A stretch of 64,000 bases of DNA from contig CAMAGI010000001.1 in the NCBI GenBank assembly GCA_945833775.1, positions 1-64,000 on the forward strand, given 5' to 3'. The position numbers and the translations under genes are program-made. The first letter of the stretch is position 1. Each line of letters starts with the position of its first letter. This stretch comes from an uncultured Lachnospiraceae bacterium (GTDB taxonomy: Bacteria > Bacillota > Clostridia > Lachnospirales > Lachnospiraceae). Shown in pieces: positions 28,347-38,550 of the stretch. The notes under the pieces are model-generated. The model saw only the letters and a list, made by a program, of their open reading frames with translations, had not been told where the DNA came from and made no database searches.

Positions 28347-28814
28347 CTACAGAATGGTCTCCATACCGATCTTCTGCGGTTTCAACCCACAGCTTTCGTA
28401 GAATGCCACAGCTGCGGGATTACAGGTCCATACATTCAGAGTGACATTGTAACAGCCGGCTTCTTTGGCGAATTTCACAACCGCATCATACAAGGTCCTG
28501 CCGATATGCTGTCCCCGTAAATTCTCATCCACACAGAGATCATCCAGGTAAAGTGTTTTGATATCCGTAAGTATATTATCCTGTTTTAACTGTTTAAAGA
28601 CACAAAATGCATATCCCAGAACACAGTCTCTGTCATCCACTGCAACCAGAATAGGGGTCTGGTCGTCGGCCAGGATTTTTTTGAGCTGTTCTTTGTTGTA
28701 TTTTCGTCCCACACGAAACAGATCCGGTCTGCCGTTATGGTGTACCAGGTTGACCTGCAACAACAGTTCACTCAACCGGTCCATATCCGTTTCCTTTGCA
28801 CGCCTGATTTCCAT
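28347..28814 (-). CDS. GNAT family N-acetyltransferase
   Basis: LDDLCVDENLRGQHIGRTLYDAVVKFAKEAGCYNVTLNVW. Confidence 0.9.
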   Translation of the reverse strand: MEIRRAKETDMDRLSELLLQVNLVHHNGRPDLFRVGRKYNKEQLKKILADDQTPILVAVDDRDCVLGYAFCVFKQLKQDNILTDIKTLYLDDLCVDENLRGQHIGRTLYDAVVKFAKEAGCYNVTLNVWTCNPAAVAFYESCGLKPQKIGMETIL

Positions 28815-28874
28815 TGTAGCAGCTATACCTTTCCGCTTTTTGTAAACTGTCGTCTGCAGGAAAACATCCGTATT

Positions 28875-30077
28875 TTACTTCTGAACCATCAGCTTTACCA
28901 TGGCCTGATTTAATCCGTCAACGGTAAGCTTATACATGGGGAATAGTTCCCGGATTGCCGTCTCTGCCTCCCGCCAGGGTGCTCTGCCCGGTGCCATTTT
29001 AGGATTCAGCCAGACAACCTTTTTATAATGGCGCTTGATCTGCTGTAGCCATTCCCACCCGGAAAGGCCTCCGTTGGGGCCCCGGTAATTACCGGTATCC
29101 GAATACAGCTCCTCGGGTGCCATGGCGGCATCCCCCACGATCAACACCTTGTAATCGCTATCCACATTGCGGAACATCCACTCCGTATCAACCCAGTCAC
29201 CATTCTCGCACTCCGGTGTCTTGTAGACCTTGGAATAGATACAATTGTGAAAATAATAGGTTTTCACATCCTTGTAATGATTGGATTTGTGAACCGCCTG
29301 AAAAAGATCATTGAGCAACGTACTGTAGGGAATCATAGTTCCACCGGAATCCATTAAAAGTAAAAGCTTCACCGAATTCTTGCGGGGTTTTTTCATGACG
29401 ATCTGAAGGCACCCGCCGTTGTTACAGGTTTTATCCACCGTGCGCTCAATATCCAACTCCGTCTCCGGAATATCGAGACTGGAAGAAAACTGCCGCAGCT
29501 TTCGAAAAGCCAGCTGAAACTGTCGGTTATCCAGCACACGATCATCCCGAAAATCCCGGTACTTTCGGGCACCCACAACCGAGAACGCCGACTGATATCC
29601 GGTCTGTCCGCCGACCCGGACACCACCCACATTACCGCCCATGTTGCCAAAGGATGTTTTTCCCATGGTACCGATCCAGAAGTTGCCTCCGTTGTGCTCT
29701 TCGTTCTGATCCCGCAGACGCTGTTTGAAGGTCTCTTCCACATCCTCCTTATCCACCTGAATATCCTCCATCTGATTCAGATGTGCCCGTGCCTCTTCAT
29801 GAGCAAGTTCCAGCATATCGGATTTGTCCAGCCAGTGCAACATTTCGGCTCCCACCTCAGTCTGACGTCCGGCAGGTCTAAAGCACTCATCAAAAGCCAT
29901 ATCATACTTGTCAAAATCGGTCTCACTCTTGACAAGGATCATGCGTGCGACATAGTAAAACTGCGTAAGTGAGCTTCCGCAAAGCCCCTTATCCAGAGCC
30001 TCCTGAAGTGTCAGAAACTCCCCCAGTGTGACATGCAGACCCTTTGCCCGCAGGCTCTCGAAAAATCGAATAAACAT
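28875..30077 (-). CDS. VWA domain / CoxE-like protein
   Basis: KLLLLMDSGGTMIPYSTLLNDLFQAVH; adjacent to MoxR ATPase. Confidence 0.85.
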   Translation of the reverse strand: MFIRFFESLRAKGLHVTLGEFLTLQEALDKGLCGSSLTQFYYVARMILVKSETDFDKYDMAFDECFRPAGRQTEVGAEMLHWLDKSDMLELAHEEARAHLNQMEDIQVDKEDVEETFKQRLRDQNEEHNGGNFWIGTMGKTSFGNMGGNVGGVRVGGQTGYQSAFSVVGARKYRDFRDDRVLDNRQFQLAFRKLRQFSSSLDIPETELDIERTVDKTCNNGGCLQIVMKKPRKNSVKLLLLMDSGGTMIPYSTLLNDLFQAVHKSNHYKDVKTYYFHNCIYSKVYKTPECENGDWVDTEWMFRNVDSDYKVLIVGDAAMAPEELYSDTGNYRGPNGGLSGWEWLQQIKRHYKKVVWLNPKMAPGRAPWREAETAIRELFPMYKLTVDGLNQAMVKLMVQK

Positions 30078-30122
30078 TCGTCTACTCCCATCCTGAATAC
30101 ACTTCGAACCTCTTTGCGCATC

Positions 30123-30944
30123 CTACACGCCGGTATGCCTTACCGTCTCCAGGTCTTCGTCCTTTTTCACCACGACACCGATAAAGGGAAGCGCAGACCG
30201 GATCGTCTCCGCCTGGATTCCGCCGATTTGCAGTGCATTGATCCAATCGATCAATTCCGAGGTACTTGGCTTCTTGCGGATGTCACGCAGATTCCGAATA
30301 CTGTAAAATACATCCATGGCATTTTTTAACAAATGCTCTTCCACATCGGGGTAATGGACCTTCACAATCTCCTCCATCAGCTCCGGAGTAGGGAAATCAA
30401 TGTAGTGGAAAATACATCTGCGCAGGAACGCATCCGGAAGCTCCTTCTCCGCATTGGATGTGATAATCACAATCGGACGCTGTTTTGCCCGCACCGTTCG
30501 CTTGGTCTCATGGATATAGAATTCCATCTGATCCAGCTCCCAGAGGAGGTCGTTGGGGAATTCCAGATCCGCCTTGTCGATTTCATCGATGAGGAGAACA
30601 ACCTGCTCATCGCTTTCAAATGCTTCACCCAGCTTGCCGAGTTTGATATATCGGGAGATATCATCCACTCCGCTCTCACCGAACTGACCGTCGTAAAGGC
30701 GCTGAATCGTATCATAGACATAAAGCCCCTCCTGGGCCTTCGTGGTCGATTTAATATTCCAGATCAGCAATTTCTTGCCAAGTGCCGTGGCAACTGCCTC
30801 TGCCAACATGGTCTTACCGGTTCCGGGTTCTCCCTTGATTAGCAGCGGTTTCTTCAATGCAATCGCTATGTTGACACTTGCCATCAGTTCCTGGCTTGCC
30901 ACATATTCCCGGGTTCCGTTAAATGCCTGATTTTCCATACTCAT
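30123..30944 (-). CDS. MoxR-family AAA+ ATPase
   Basis: LLIKGEPGTGKTMLAEAVATAL, VVLLIDEIDKADLEFPNDLLWELDQMEF, ITSNAEKELPDAFLRRC. Confidence 0.94.
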   Translation of the reverse strand: MSMENQAFNGTREYVASQELMASVNIAIALKKPLLIKGEPGTGKTMLAEAVATALGKKLLIWNIKSTTKAQEGLYVYDTIQRLYDGQFGESGVDDISRYIKLGKLGEAFESDEQVVLLIDEIDKADLEFPNDLLWELDQMEFYIHETKRTVRAKQRPIVIITSNAEKELPDAFLRRCIFHYIDFPTPELMEEIVKVHYPDVEEHLLKNAMDVFYSIRNLRDIRKKPSTSELIDWINALQIGGIQAETIRSALPFIGVVVKKDEDLETVRHTGV

Positions 30945-31032
30945 CTATCCTTTCGCGAAGCTCGACTCCAATCTTTCCTCTCCTATCGCTCAAACATGTT
31001 CATGTTACACTATTTGGGCCATAAAAGCAAGT

Positions 31033-32586
31033 TTATTCGTAATTGAGTGACCTCCCCATAACCTTTTCATAGCCCGCCAGAATCTGGTCCAGTGTAATGG
31101 CCCAATTGTAAGACTCCCCGTTATAGGTGCTGTGACTCACCACCATGGCAATCAGATTTCCATATCCGTCAAAGACAGCCGAACCGGACATGCCGGGTTG
31201 CACCTTCACCCCCAGTTCCGTAAAGGTTCCGTACTTCGAATTGGAGTCAGGAGGAATCGTACTCTTCTTCTTTTTTAAGCTGCCGGTACGATTGATCCAG
31301 ACTTTTCCTTTTTCCACGATGCAGCGGATCCCGAGATCCAATTGCTCCCTGTTATCCAGTTCCTCCCAATACTTTCTGGAGATATGTACGGTCTTTAAGG
31401 TATCCATCAGCTCCTCGCTCGCCTTGGAGCGATCCACTCTGACGAATGCAATATCCGTCTCATAGCACGGACTTCCGAGCATATCAATGACAGTTCCCTG
31501 CAATTTGGAGCCATCATGAAAATAGATATCCCAGGTGTCATAGCCGGACACCACGTGGGCGTTGGTACAGATGATGATCTCCTCGTCATTGATCTCCACG
31601 ATATAGCCGCTTCCTCTGTCGTAACCGCCGTTTCCGAACTCATGTTTCAGACAGACAAGAGCGGGCTCCATCTCTTCCAGGATAAAATCAATATCGTTGT
31701 CTTCATAGACACCCCCGTCATAGAGATTGATTGCCCCAAGAATAATCTGTTCATGGCGATTGATCCGGTGGGTGTTGATCAACTCCTGCAGATCCATCGG
31801 ATCATACACATGCACCAGCATGGTACCGGTACCGGTCAGTCCATAACTGTCCGTAGCATTGTAATTTATGTAATAAACGCCCGGCGAATCAGCATCCAGA
31901 TTCGAATCCACGATACAGACAAGGGGCGTCACATCCCCGTCTACATCATCGTACGCAGTAATCCCCTCCATCTGATCAAAGGTATTCCCGACGCTTATAT
32001 AATACTGCGGCATTTCACCGAACACGGGAGCGGTGTCCACCGTAACCGAAATCTGTCCGCTGATTGCATTTCCGTTACCATCCTGTGCAGTCACCGTGAA
32101 GGTGTAATCGCCACAGTTCGAATAAGTCACGCTCTTTGAGGGACCGGAAGATTCCTTTACCAGATCCAAACGAACGTCACCGCTCACATCCCATGCCTTC
32201 ACCACAAAGTCATCGGTTCCGTAGCTTACTCCCTTCTCCAGGTAAATCGGACCTTCCCGAAGTTCCAGTTCAGGGGGTGTTGTATCCTGAATCGTGACTT
32301 GATAGGTAAAATGATGCCATGCGTGGTCCACCCGGATTTCATAGGTACCGATCTTGTCCGCTTCCACATCCCCAAGATCCAGCTGCGCCCTGCCCAGCGA
32401 CCACTCCTCACCCGTCAGATAGAAGTGAATATCCTCCGTTACCGGATCTCCCAATTCCACAACAAACTCCGCAAGCGTCTGTTCGACGTGAAATTTCACG
32501 AGAAAAATGCTGACTGCCGTAATCATCAACGCACAAACCAGAATACCGATCCAAATTTTTTTGTTCTTCTTGTTGTTTTCTCTCAT
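31033..32586 (-). CDS. Membrane-anchored trypsin-like serine protease with N-terminal Ig-like (DUF5011-type) repeats
   Basis: N-terminal TM; repeats with 'DTTPPELEL', 'AYDDVDGDVTPLV'; H in ICTNAHVV, D in YETDIAFVRVD, S in GMSGSAVFD. Confidence 0.82.
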   Translation of the reverse strand: MRENNKKNKKIWIGILVCALMITAVSIFLVKFHVEQTLAEFVVELGDPVTEDIHFYLTGEEWSLGRAQLDLGDVEADKIGTYEIRVDHAWHHFTYQVTIQDTTPPELELREGPIYLEKGVSYGTDDFVVKAWDVSGDVRLDLVKESSGPSKSVTYSNCGDYTFTVTAQDGNGNAISGQISVTVDTAPVFGEMPQYYISVGNTFDQMEGITAYDDVDGDVTPLVCIVDSNLDADSPGVYYINYNATDSYGLTGTGTMLVHVYDPMDLQELINTHRINRHEQIILGAINLYDGGVYEDNDIDFILEEMEPALVCLKHEFGNGGYDRGSGYIVEINDEEIIICTNAHVVSGYDTWDIYFHDGSKLQGTVIDMLGSPCYETDIAFVRVDRSKASEELMDTLKTVHISRKYWEELDNREQLDLGIRCIVEKGKVWINRTGSLKKKKSTIPPDSNSKYGTFTELGVKVQPGMSGSAVFDGYGNLIAMVVSHSTYNGESYNWAITLDQILAGYEKVMGRSLNYE

Positions 32587-32686
32587 TGTAAACTCCATTC
32601 CGCAGATGCTTTAGCGAATGATCTCTTCCTGATGTATTTGTAATAACACGGATCAAATCCAATTTTTCTGCACGTTTTACAGCAAA

Positions 32687-32712
32687 GGGCGACAGACCAT
32701 CATCCGTCGCCC
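32687..32712 (-). terminator. Hairpin, probable gpsA terminator
   Basis: Minus: GGGCGAC - 12 nt - GTCGCCC TTTG. Confidence 0.55.
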
Positions 32713-32730
32713 ACCTGGTTGTATATCCCG

Positions 32731-33738
32731 TTACTGCCACATCGCATCCGACACTTCGAGTTTCTTATCGCGAAGCATTAACTCTCTCACAGCAGCCTCT
32801 GCACTCTTACCCTCAAACAAAACCGCATTTACCTGTTCGATGATCGGCATCTGCACATCGTATTTGCGGGCCAGCGCCATTGCGGCTTTGGCAGAATAAA
32901 CACCTTCCACCACCATCTGTACCTCATCCATCGCCTCCTGCATGGTCTTTCCCTGACCGATCAAAATGCCCGCTCTGCGGTTTCTGGAATGCATGGATGC
33001 ACAGGTAACAATCAAGTCACCGATTCCGGTGAGACCGCTAAAAGTCTCGGCACGTCCACCCATTGCGGTGCCCAGTCTTGCAATCTCTGTAATCCCTCTT
33101 GTGATGAGCGCTGCCTTGGTATTGTCGCCGTATCCCAGTCCGTCGGCTACACCCGCCGCAAGGGCGACCACATTCTTAAGAGCGCCCCCCAGTTCCATTC
33201 CAAGCACGTCGGGACTGGTATAAACCCGGAATACCTCATTCATAAACTGACTCTGAAGGTATTCTGCGGTCTTTCTTGTACGGGCTCCGACTACAATCGT
33301 GGTCGGAAGGCCACGTCCCACTTCCTCCGCATGGGAAGGCCCGGATAAAACCGCCACATCCGCCTGTGGAATCTCCTCTTCAATCACCTGGGAGAGGGTC
33401 ATGAGTGTCTTCTCCTCAATGCCCTTAGCCACATTTACAATGCACTGCCCGGGTGCAACAAGTGAAGAGATTCTGTGAGCCGTGGTTCTCGTGTAGGAGC
33501 TTGCCACAGACATGACCAGGATATCCTTACCGACAACCGCTTCCGCATCATCCGTGGTAAACACAATATCATCTGCCAGAATCACGCCGGGCAGCATTTT
33601 GTGTTCATGCTCCTTCTTCAGCATCTCTATCTCCGCGGGCAGTGCGGACCACACCGTTATCTGATGTCCATTCCTATGTAGCAGGACTGCAAGCGCAATT
33701 CCCCAGCTTCCTCCCCCCAATATTGTAACTTTCGCCAT
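32731..33738 (-). CDS. gpsA: NAD(P)H-dependent glycerol-3-phosphate dehydrogenase
   Basis: VTILGGGSWGIALAVLLHRNGH; VLSGPSHAEEV; ALKNVVALAAGVADGLGYGDNTKAALITRG. Confidence 0.97.
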   Translation of the reverse strand: MAKVTILGGGSWGIALAVLLHRNGHQITVWSALPAEIEMLKKEHEHKMLPGVILADDIVFTTDDAEAVVGKDILVMSVASSYTRTTAHRISSLVAPGQCIVNVAKGIEEKTLMTLSQVIEEEIPQADVAVLSGPSHAEEVGRGLPTTIVVGARTRKTAEYLQSQFMNEVFRVYTSPDVLGMELGGALKNVVALAAGVADGLGYGDNTKAALITRGITEIARLGTAMGGRAETFSGLTGIGDLIVTCASMHSRNRRAGILIGQGKTMQEAMDEVQMVVEGVYSAKAAMALARKYDVQMPIIEQVNAVLFEGKSAEAAVRELMLRDKKLEVSDAMWQ

Positions 33739-33753
33739 CTTTCATAACCCTTT

Positions 33754-34452
33754 CTATCGCTTTTGGTCACACGCCGGATCTTCCTTCTCCACGGGCTCGG
33801 CGTCGACCTTATTCTTCTTGGTCAGATAAGTCTTTCGTTCATTTCCGTTGATCAGTCGCCGGATGTTCTCACGATGCTTCCAGAATGCCATGACCGCAAG
33901 GGCCCCGAACAGGAGATACATCTCAATCAGCTGAGGCTGAGTCATTTCAGAGAAAAAGCCCATCTGCCCGAAAATGATCAACTGGATCAAAAGTCCCGCA
34001 TACACCAGAAGTGAACCGAGCGAAACATAATGTGTTGTAAAGAACGGCACAAAGAACAAAAGAAGTCCTGTGACAATAAAGTAGGGATGGAAAGAAAGAA
34101 CCATACCGGCGGTGGCTGCAATGCCCTTCCCCCCCTTAAAGTTCAGATAAAAGGGATAATTGTGTCCCAGGATTGCACCTGCCCCCGTATAGAGACAGAG
34201 CAGATAAATTATGTTGTGATAGGTTGTGCCAAACAAAATACGCACCAGCCATACCGCTGCCATGCATTTGAGACAGTCACCGAGGAATACGATAAGCCCT
34301 GCTTTTGTTCCGAGGACACGAAGCGTATTGGTGGTACCGGCGTTGCCGCTTCCGTGCTCTCTGATATCAATTCCGTGAGCCCGTCCGTAAATATAAGCCG
34401 TCTGAAACAAGCCAAAAACATATCCGATTAATAAGCAGATGATTCGTATCAT
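33754..34452 (-). CDS. plsY: Glycerol-3-phosphate acyltransferase PlsY
   Basis: [33 protein letters not shown]. Confidence 0.96.
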   Translation of the reverse strand: MIRIICLLIGYVFGLFQTAYIYGRAHGIDIREHGSGNAGTTNTLRVLGTKAGLIVFLGDCLKCMAAVWLVRILFGTTYHNIIYLLCLYTGAGAILGHNYPFYLNFKGGKGIAATAGMVLSFHPYFIVTGLLLFFVPFFTTHYVSLGSLLVYAGLLIQLIIFGQMGFFSEMTQPQLIEMYLLFGALAVMAFWKHRENIRRLINGNERKTYLTKKNKVDAEPVEKEDPACDQKR

Positions 34453-35798
34453 TTTATCGATTGCTCCTTCTCATTGCGTTCTCTTATGATAAATCGAAGC
34501 GGGGTTCCCCGGAAACCGAAGGTTTCCCGTATCTGATTCTCAATGTAGCGGGTGTAGGAAAAATGCATCAGTTCCTTATCATTCACAAAGATGACAAAGG
34601 TAGGCGGTTTTACCGCTGCCTGCGTAATGTAATACAGTCGCAGACGTTTTCCTTTGTCGGAAGGAGGCTGCTGCATCGCAACCGCTTCCGCCATAATTTC
34701 ATTCAGAACACCGGTTGACACACGCATCGCATGGTTTTCGCTTACCATGTCAATCGTCTCAAAGAGCTTTGGCAGGCGCTGTCCGGTCAGGGCGGAGACA
34801 AACAGAATTTCCGCATAGGGCATGAAGGAAAGCGTATTGCGCACCTTCTCGGTGAAACGATAAATAGTCTTATCATCCTTCTCTACCGCATCCCATTTAT
34901 TCACCACAATAATAACCGCTTTGCCGCGGTCATGTGCGATTCCGGCAATCTTGGCATCCTGCTCCGTAACACCCTCAACCGCATCAATCACCATCACCAC
35001 CACGTCCGCGCGTTCTACCGCACTGACGGTGCGGATGATCATATAGTGCTCCAGATCCTCCTTGACCTTATTCTTGCGCCTTAAGCCTGCCGTATCAATA
35101 AAAACATATTCTTTCCCGCCATACGCAATCTCCGTATCCACAGCATCGCGGGTCGTTCCGGCAATATCGGAAACAATCAGCCTCTCTTCCCCCAAAAGCC
35201 TGTTGATTAATGAGGATTTGCCCACATTGGGCTTCCCGACGATTGCTACCCTCGTGCGCTCGTCCTCCTCTTCCTCTCCCTGTTCCTTCGGGAAATACTC
35301 TGCGACCACCTCCAGCATATCGCCCAATCCCATGCGGTTTGCCGCTGAGATCGGATGGGGATCGCCGATGCCGAGATTGTAAAATTCATACACATCGGAC
35401 ATATACTTTTCAAAGCTGTCCACCTTATTTACAACGAGAACCACCGGTTTGCGGCTTCTTCGAAGCATGTCCGCAACCTTTGAGTCCGCATCCACAAGCC
35501 CCTGTTTGACATCCACAAGGAACAGAATGACATCCGCCGTCTCCATGGCAATCTCTGCCTGTCTGCGCATCTGGGACAGAATAACATCCTTGGAATCCGG
35601 TTCGATACCTCCGGTATCGATCAGGGTAAATGTCTTATCCAGCCAGGTAACATCCGCATAGATACGATCTCTGGTGATACCCGGAGTATCCTTTACAATG
35701 GAAATATTTTCTCCCGCCAGGGCGTTGAACAGAGTGGATTTTCCCACATTGGGTCTTCCCACAACGGCAACAATCGGCTTGGATTTTTTCTTTGCCAT
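34449..35798 (-). CDS. der: Ribosome biogenesis GTPase Der
   Basis: Two G domains ([24 protein letters not shown]) and KH-like C-terminus. Confidence 0.98.
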   Translation of the reverse strand: MAKKKSKPIVAVVGRPNVGKSTLFNALAGENISIVKDTPGITRDRIYADVTWLDKTFTLIDTGGIEPDSKDVILSQMRRQAEIAMETADVILFLVDVKQGLVDADSKVADMLRRSRKPVVLVVNKVDSFEKYMSDVYEFYNLGIGDPHPISAANRMGLGDMLEVVAEYFPKEQGEEEEDERTRVAIVGKPNVGKSSLINRLLGEERLIVSDIAGTTRDAVDTEIAYGGKEYVFIDTAGLRRKNKVKEDLEHYMIIRTVSAVERADVVVMVIDAVEGVTEQDAKIAGIAHDRGKAVIIVVNKWDAVEKDDKTIYRFTEKVRNTLSFMPYAEILFVSALTGQRLPKLFETIDMVSENHAMRVSTGVLNEIMAEAVAMQQPPSDKGKRLRLYYITQAAVKPPTFVIFVNDKELMHFSYTRYIENQIRETFGFRGTPLRFIIRERNEKEQSIK

Positions 35799-35800
35799 AT

Positions 35801-37129
35801 CTACTCTCCTAATACTGCGTTAACAAAATCACATCCGCTTGATTTTACAATATTTACCGGGACTTGTAAAGTTTTTTCAACTTCATCCAGCGTGATATCA
35901 TCCAGAAAGACTGCCTCCCCGGCACGCAATACATTTTGCGGCAGCAAAAGCCTGTTTCCCAGTTTTCGATCCTTAAGCTGTTCCAGAATATCCTGTCCCG
36001 TCAACAACCCGGACACCGTGATCCGTTCCCCGAAAAAGTAGTTGGTAATGGGGTAGACGGTGATGGATACATTGGGAAATGCTTCCATCATCTCGTCCGC
36101 CATTTGCCGGATATACGGATACGCAAGCAGTCCCGTCGCCACGGAGACGGAATCGGAAAAATCCGGATCCGGAAATGCCTTTTTCCGCTTTCTGGCTTCC
36201 ATAGCCTGCCGGAATTCCTCCAGCATAAGACGCACCATACCGACACCGTTTTCCAGCTGCAGATACCCGTCGTAGCGTTCCTCCTCCGGCAATTTCCGTT
36301 TTGCCAAAATATACCACTCATCGCTGGCGTGGATAAAATGGATCCCGTATTTTGCATAGCACTCCCGCTGATAACGCTCAATGGTGTCAACCACCTCGCA
36401 GGCATCCGCTTCCGTAAAGGGCTCCAGGGGATAGAGTCCCTCCCGGTATTTGGAAAGTCCCACCGGGACAACGGAAACGCTCTCCAGATTGGGGATATAT
36501 TTCATCATCTCACGAATGCTGTATTCCAGTTCCTCCCCGTCATTGACGCCCTTGCACAGAACAATTTGTCCATTCATGCGGATTCCCGCATCATTCAGCC
36601 GATCCACCTTCTTCAGAGCCTCTCCCGCAAAACGGTTGTTTAACATTTTACAGCGAAGCGTAGGATTCATGGTGTGAAAAGAAATGTTTATAGGGGAGAG
36701 ATGATACCGGCAGATGCGGTCGATATCATGGTCCGACATATTGGTAAGTGTCACATAATTGCCCTGCAGAAAGGATAACCTCGAATCATCATCCTTAAAA
36801 TAGAGGGTTTTGCGCATCCCCTTGGGCATCTGATCGATAAAGCAGAAAATGCAGTTGTTGTGACAATGCCTGTATTCATCCATCAGGCCGTTCTCAAATT
36901 CAATGCCCAGATCCTCATCAAACTCCTTGTCAACCTCCAGAAGCCACTGTTCACCGTCCGGTTTCTCAACGAGCACTTCTATATAGGTATCCTGAATCAG
37001 GAATTGATAGTCGAAAATATCTTCAATCTCCGTATCATCGATGGAAAGAATCCTGTCACCCGGCATGATTTCCAGTTCCTCCGCAATACTGCCCGGAAGA
37101 ACATTTTTGACAACATGTTGCTTTTTCAT
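35801..37129 (-). CDS. DUF512 / PDZ-like radical SAM protein
   Basis: N-term PDZ-like [38 protein letters not shown]. Confidence 0.92.
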   Translation of the reverse strand: MKKQHVVKNVLPGSIAEELEIMPGDRILSIDDTEIEDIFDYQFLIQDTYIEVLVEKPDGEQWLLEVDKEFDEDLGIEFENGLMDEYRHCHNNCIFCFIDQMPKGMRKTLYFKDDDSRLSFLQGNYVTLTNMSDHDIDRICRYHLSPINISFHTMNPTLRCKMLNNRFAGEALKKVDRLNDAGIRMNGQIVLCKGVNDGEELEYSIREMMKYIPNLESVSVVPVGLSKYREGLYPLEPFTEADACEVVDTIERYQRECYAKYGIHFIHASDEWYILAKRKLPEEERYDGYLQLENGVGMVRLMLEEFRQAMEARKRKKAFPDPDFSDSVSVATGLLAYPYIRQMADEMMEAFPNVSITVYPITNYFFGERITVSGLLTGQDILEQLKDRKLGNRLLLPQNVLRAGEAVFLDDITLDEVEKTLQVPVNIVKSSGCDFVNAVLGE

Positions 37130-37294
37130 TACTGATTCCCTTCTCTAACTGTCTTCCTTTGATTGTACCCGAAATTTCCACACGTGTCACTAAATTTCTT
37201 GACGCGCCCATGGGAATGTTATAAATTATATATGGTTAAGCTACTCTTATCCCCTGCTTCACACAGGGATGATACGGAAAGGATCTGTATACAA

Positions 37295-38491
37295 ATGCCG
37301 AATTTACATGAACTGGAAAATGCAATGCCCGTCGCTCCTTTGAAAATTGTGGCACTTCCGTCCGCAGAACGAATGGGGCGCAGGATCAATGACTACATCA
37401 TTGAATTCCGCAAGAGCATTCACAATGACAAAGTAAAAAATGACCCTGCTTTTCACGGCTACATTGAGAGCAACTATATGTGTGACGTGAGCGTTCCCCG
37501 CTTCGGAAGCGGTGAGGCAAAAGCAGTCTTCGGCGAGAGCATCCGCGGCAAGGATCTTTTCCTGTTGGTGGATGTCTGCAACCACAGTATCACCTATGAA
37601 CTAAACGGTTATACCAACCACATGTCCCCCGATGATCATTATCAGGATTTGAAACGTGTCATCGCTGCCGCCGAGGGAAAAGCCAAGCGCATCAACGTTA
37701 TCATGCCTTTTCTCTATGAGGGACGCCAGCACAAACGAAGCGGCCGGGAATCGCTCGACTGCGCATACGCTCTGACGGAGCTTTACAATATGGGCATCAG
37801 CAATTTCATTACCTTTGATGCACATGATCCCCGCGTACAGAATGCAACTCCGTTAAGCGGGTTTGACAATTTTACGCCCCCGTATCAGTTTATCAAAGCC
37901 CTGTTGAACGCAGAAAATGATCTGATCGTAGATAAGGATCATCTCCTGGTAATCAGCCCCGACGAAGGCGCACTGGATCGTGCCATCTATTTTGCAAGCG
38001 TTCTCGGTGTAGACACCGGAATGTTCTACAAAAGACGGGATTACTCCACCATCGTAAACGGCAAAAACCCGATTGTGGCACATGAGTTTCTCGGCGACAA
38101 CATCGATGGAAAGGATATCATCATCATCGATGACATGATCTCCTCCGGCGGAAGCATGCTCGACACCGCCAAACAGTTGAAGAGTATGAATGCAAGACGT
38201 GTATTCATCTGTTGTACTTTCGGATTGTTTACGGACGGTCTCAAAGCATTTGACGAGGCTTATGAGCGCGGATACTTCGACAAGGTCATTACGACCGACC
38301 TGACATACTTACCGCCTGAAATCTATAGCCGTCCCTATTTTGTTGAGGCAGACATGAGCAAATTCATCGCATCGATCATTGATTTTATGAATCACGATGC
38401 ATCTCTTTCCAACGTAATGGCTACCACCGACAAGATTCACGGCGTACTGGAGGCTTACAATCGCCGTTCCAACATGGATGTGGATTTTTGA
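37295..38491 (+). CDS. prs: Ribose-phosphate pyrophosphokinase (long form, ~398 aa)
   Basis: LKRVIAAAEGKAKRINVIMPFLYEGRQHKR; FDAHDPRVQN; IIIIDDMISSGGSMLDTAKQLK PRPP motif. Confidence 0.88.
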   Translation: MPNLHELENAMPVAPLKIVALPSAERMGRRINDYIIEFRKSIHNDKVKNDPAFHGYIESNYMCDVSVPRFGSGEAKAVFGESIRGKDLFLLVDVCNHSITYELNGYTNHMSPDDHYQDLKRVIAAAEGKAKRINVIMPFLYEGRQHKRSGRESLDCAYALTELYNMGISNFITFDAHDPRVQNATPLSGFDNFTPPYQFIKALLNAENDLIVDKDHLLVISPDEGALDRAIYFASVLGVDTGMFYKRRDYSTIVNGKNPIVAHEFLGDNIDGKDIIIIDDMISSGGSMLDTAKQLKSMNARRVFICCTFGLFTDGLKAFDEAYERGYFDKVITTDLTYLPPEIYSRPYFVEADMSKFIASIIDFMNHDASLSNVMATTDKIHGVLEAYNRRSNMDVDF

Positions 38492-38497
38492 TTCAAG

Positions 38498-38536
38498 AAA
38501 AGAGGTACGAACCGGATCGGTTGTACCTCTTTCTTT
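38498..38536. terminator. Bidirectional intrinsic terminator between convergent genes
   Basis: AAAGAGGTAC g AACCG gat CGGTT GTACCTCTTT with A/T tracts on both sides. Confidence 0.9.
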
Positions 38537-38550
38537 TACTTATACTGATT

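Noticed and set aside
30993-31006. LexA/SOS box upstream of moxR
   Set aside because: Half-sites AACATG/CATGTT with 2-nt spacing do not match the Firmicute GAAC-N4-GTTC LexA box.
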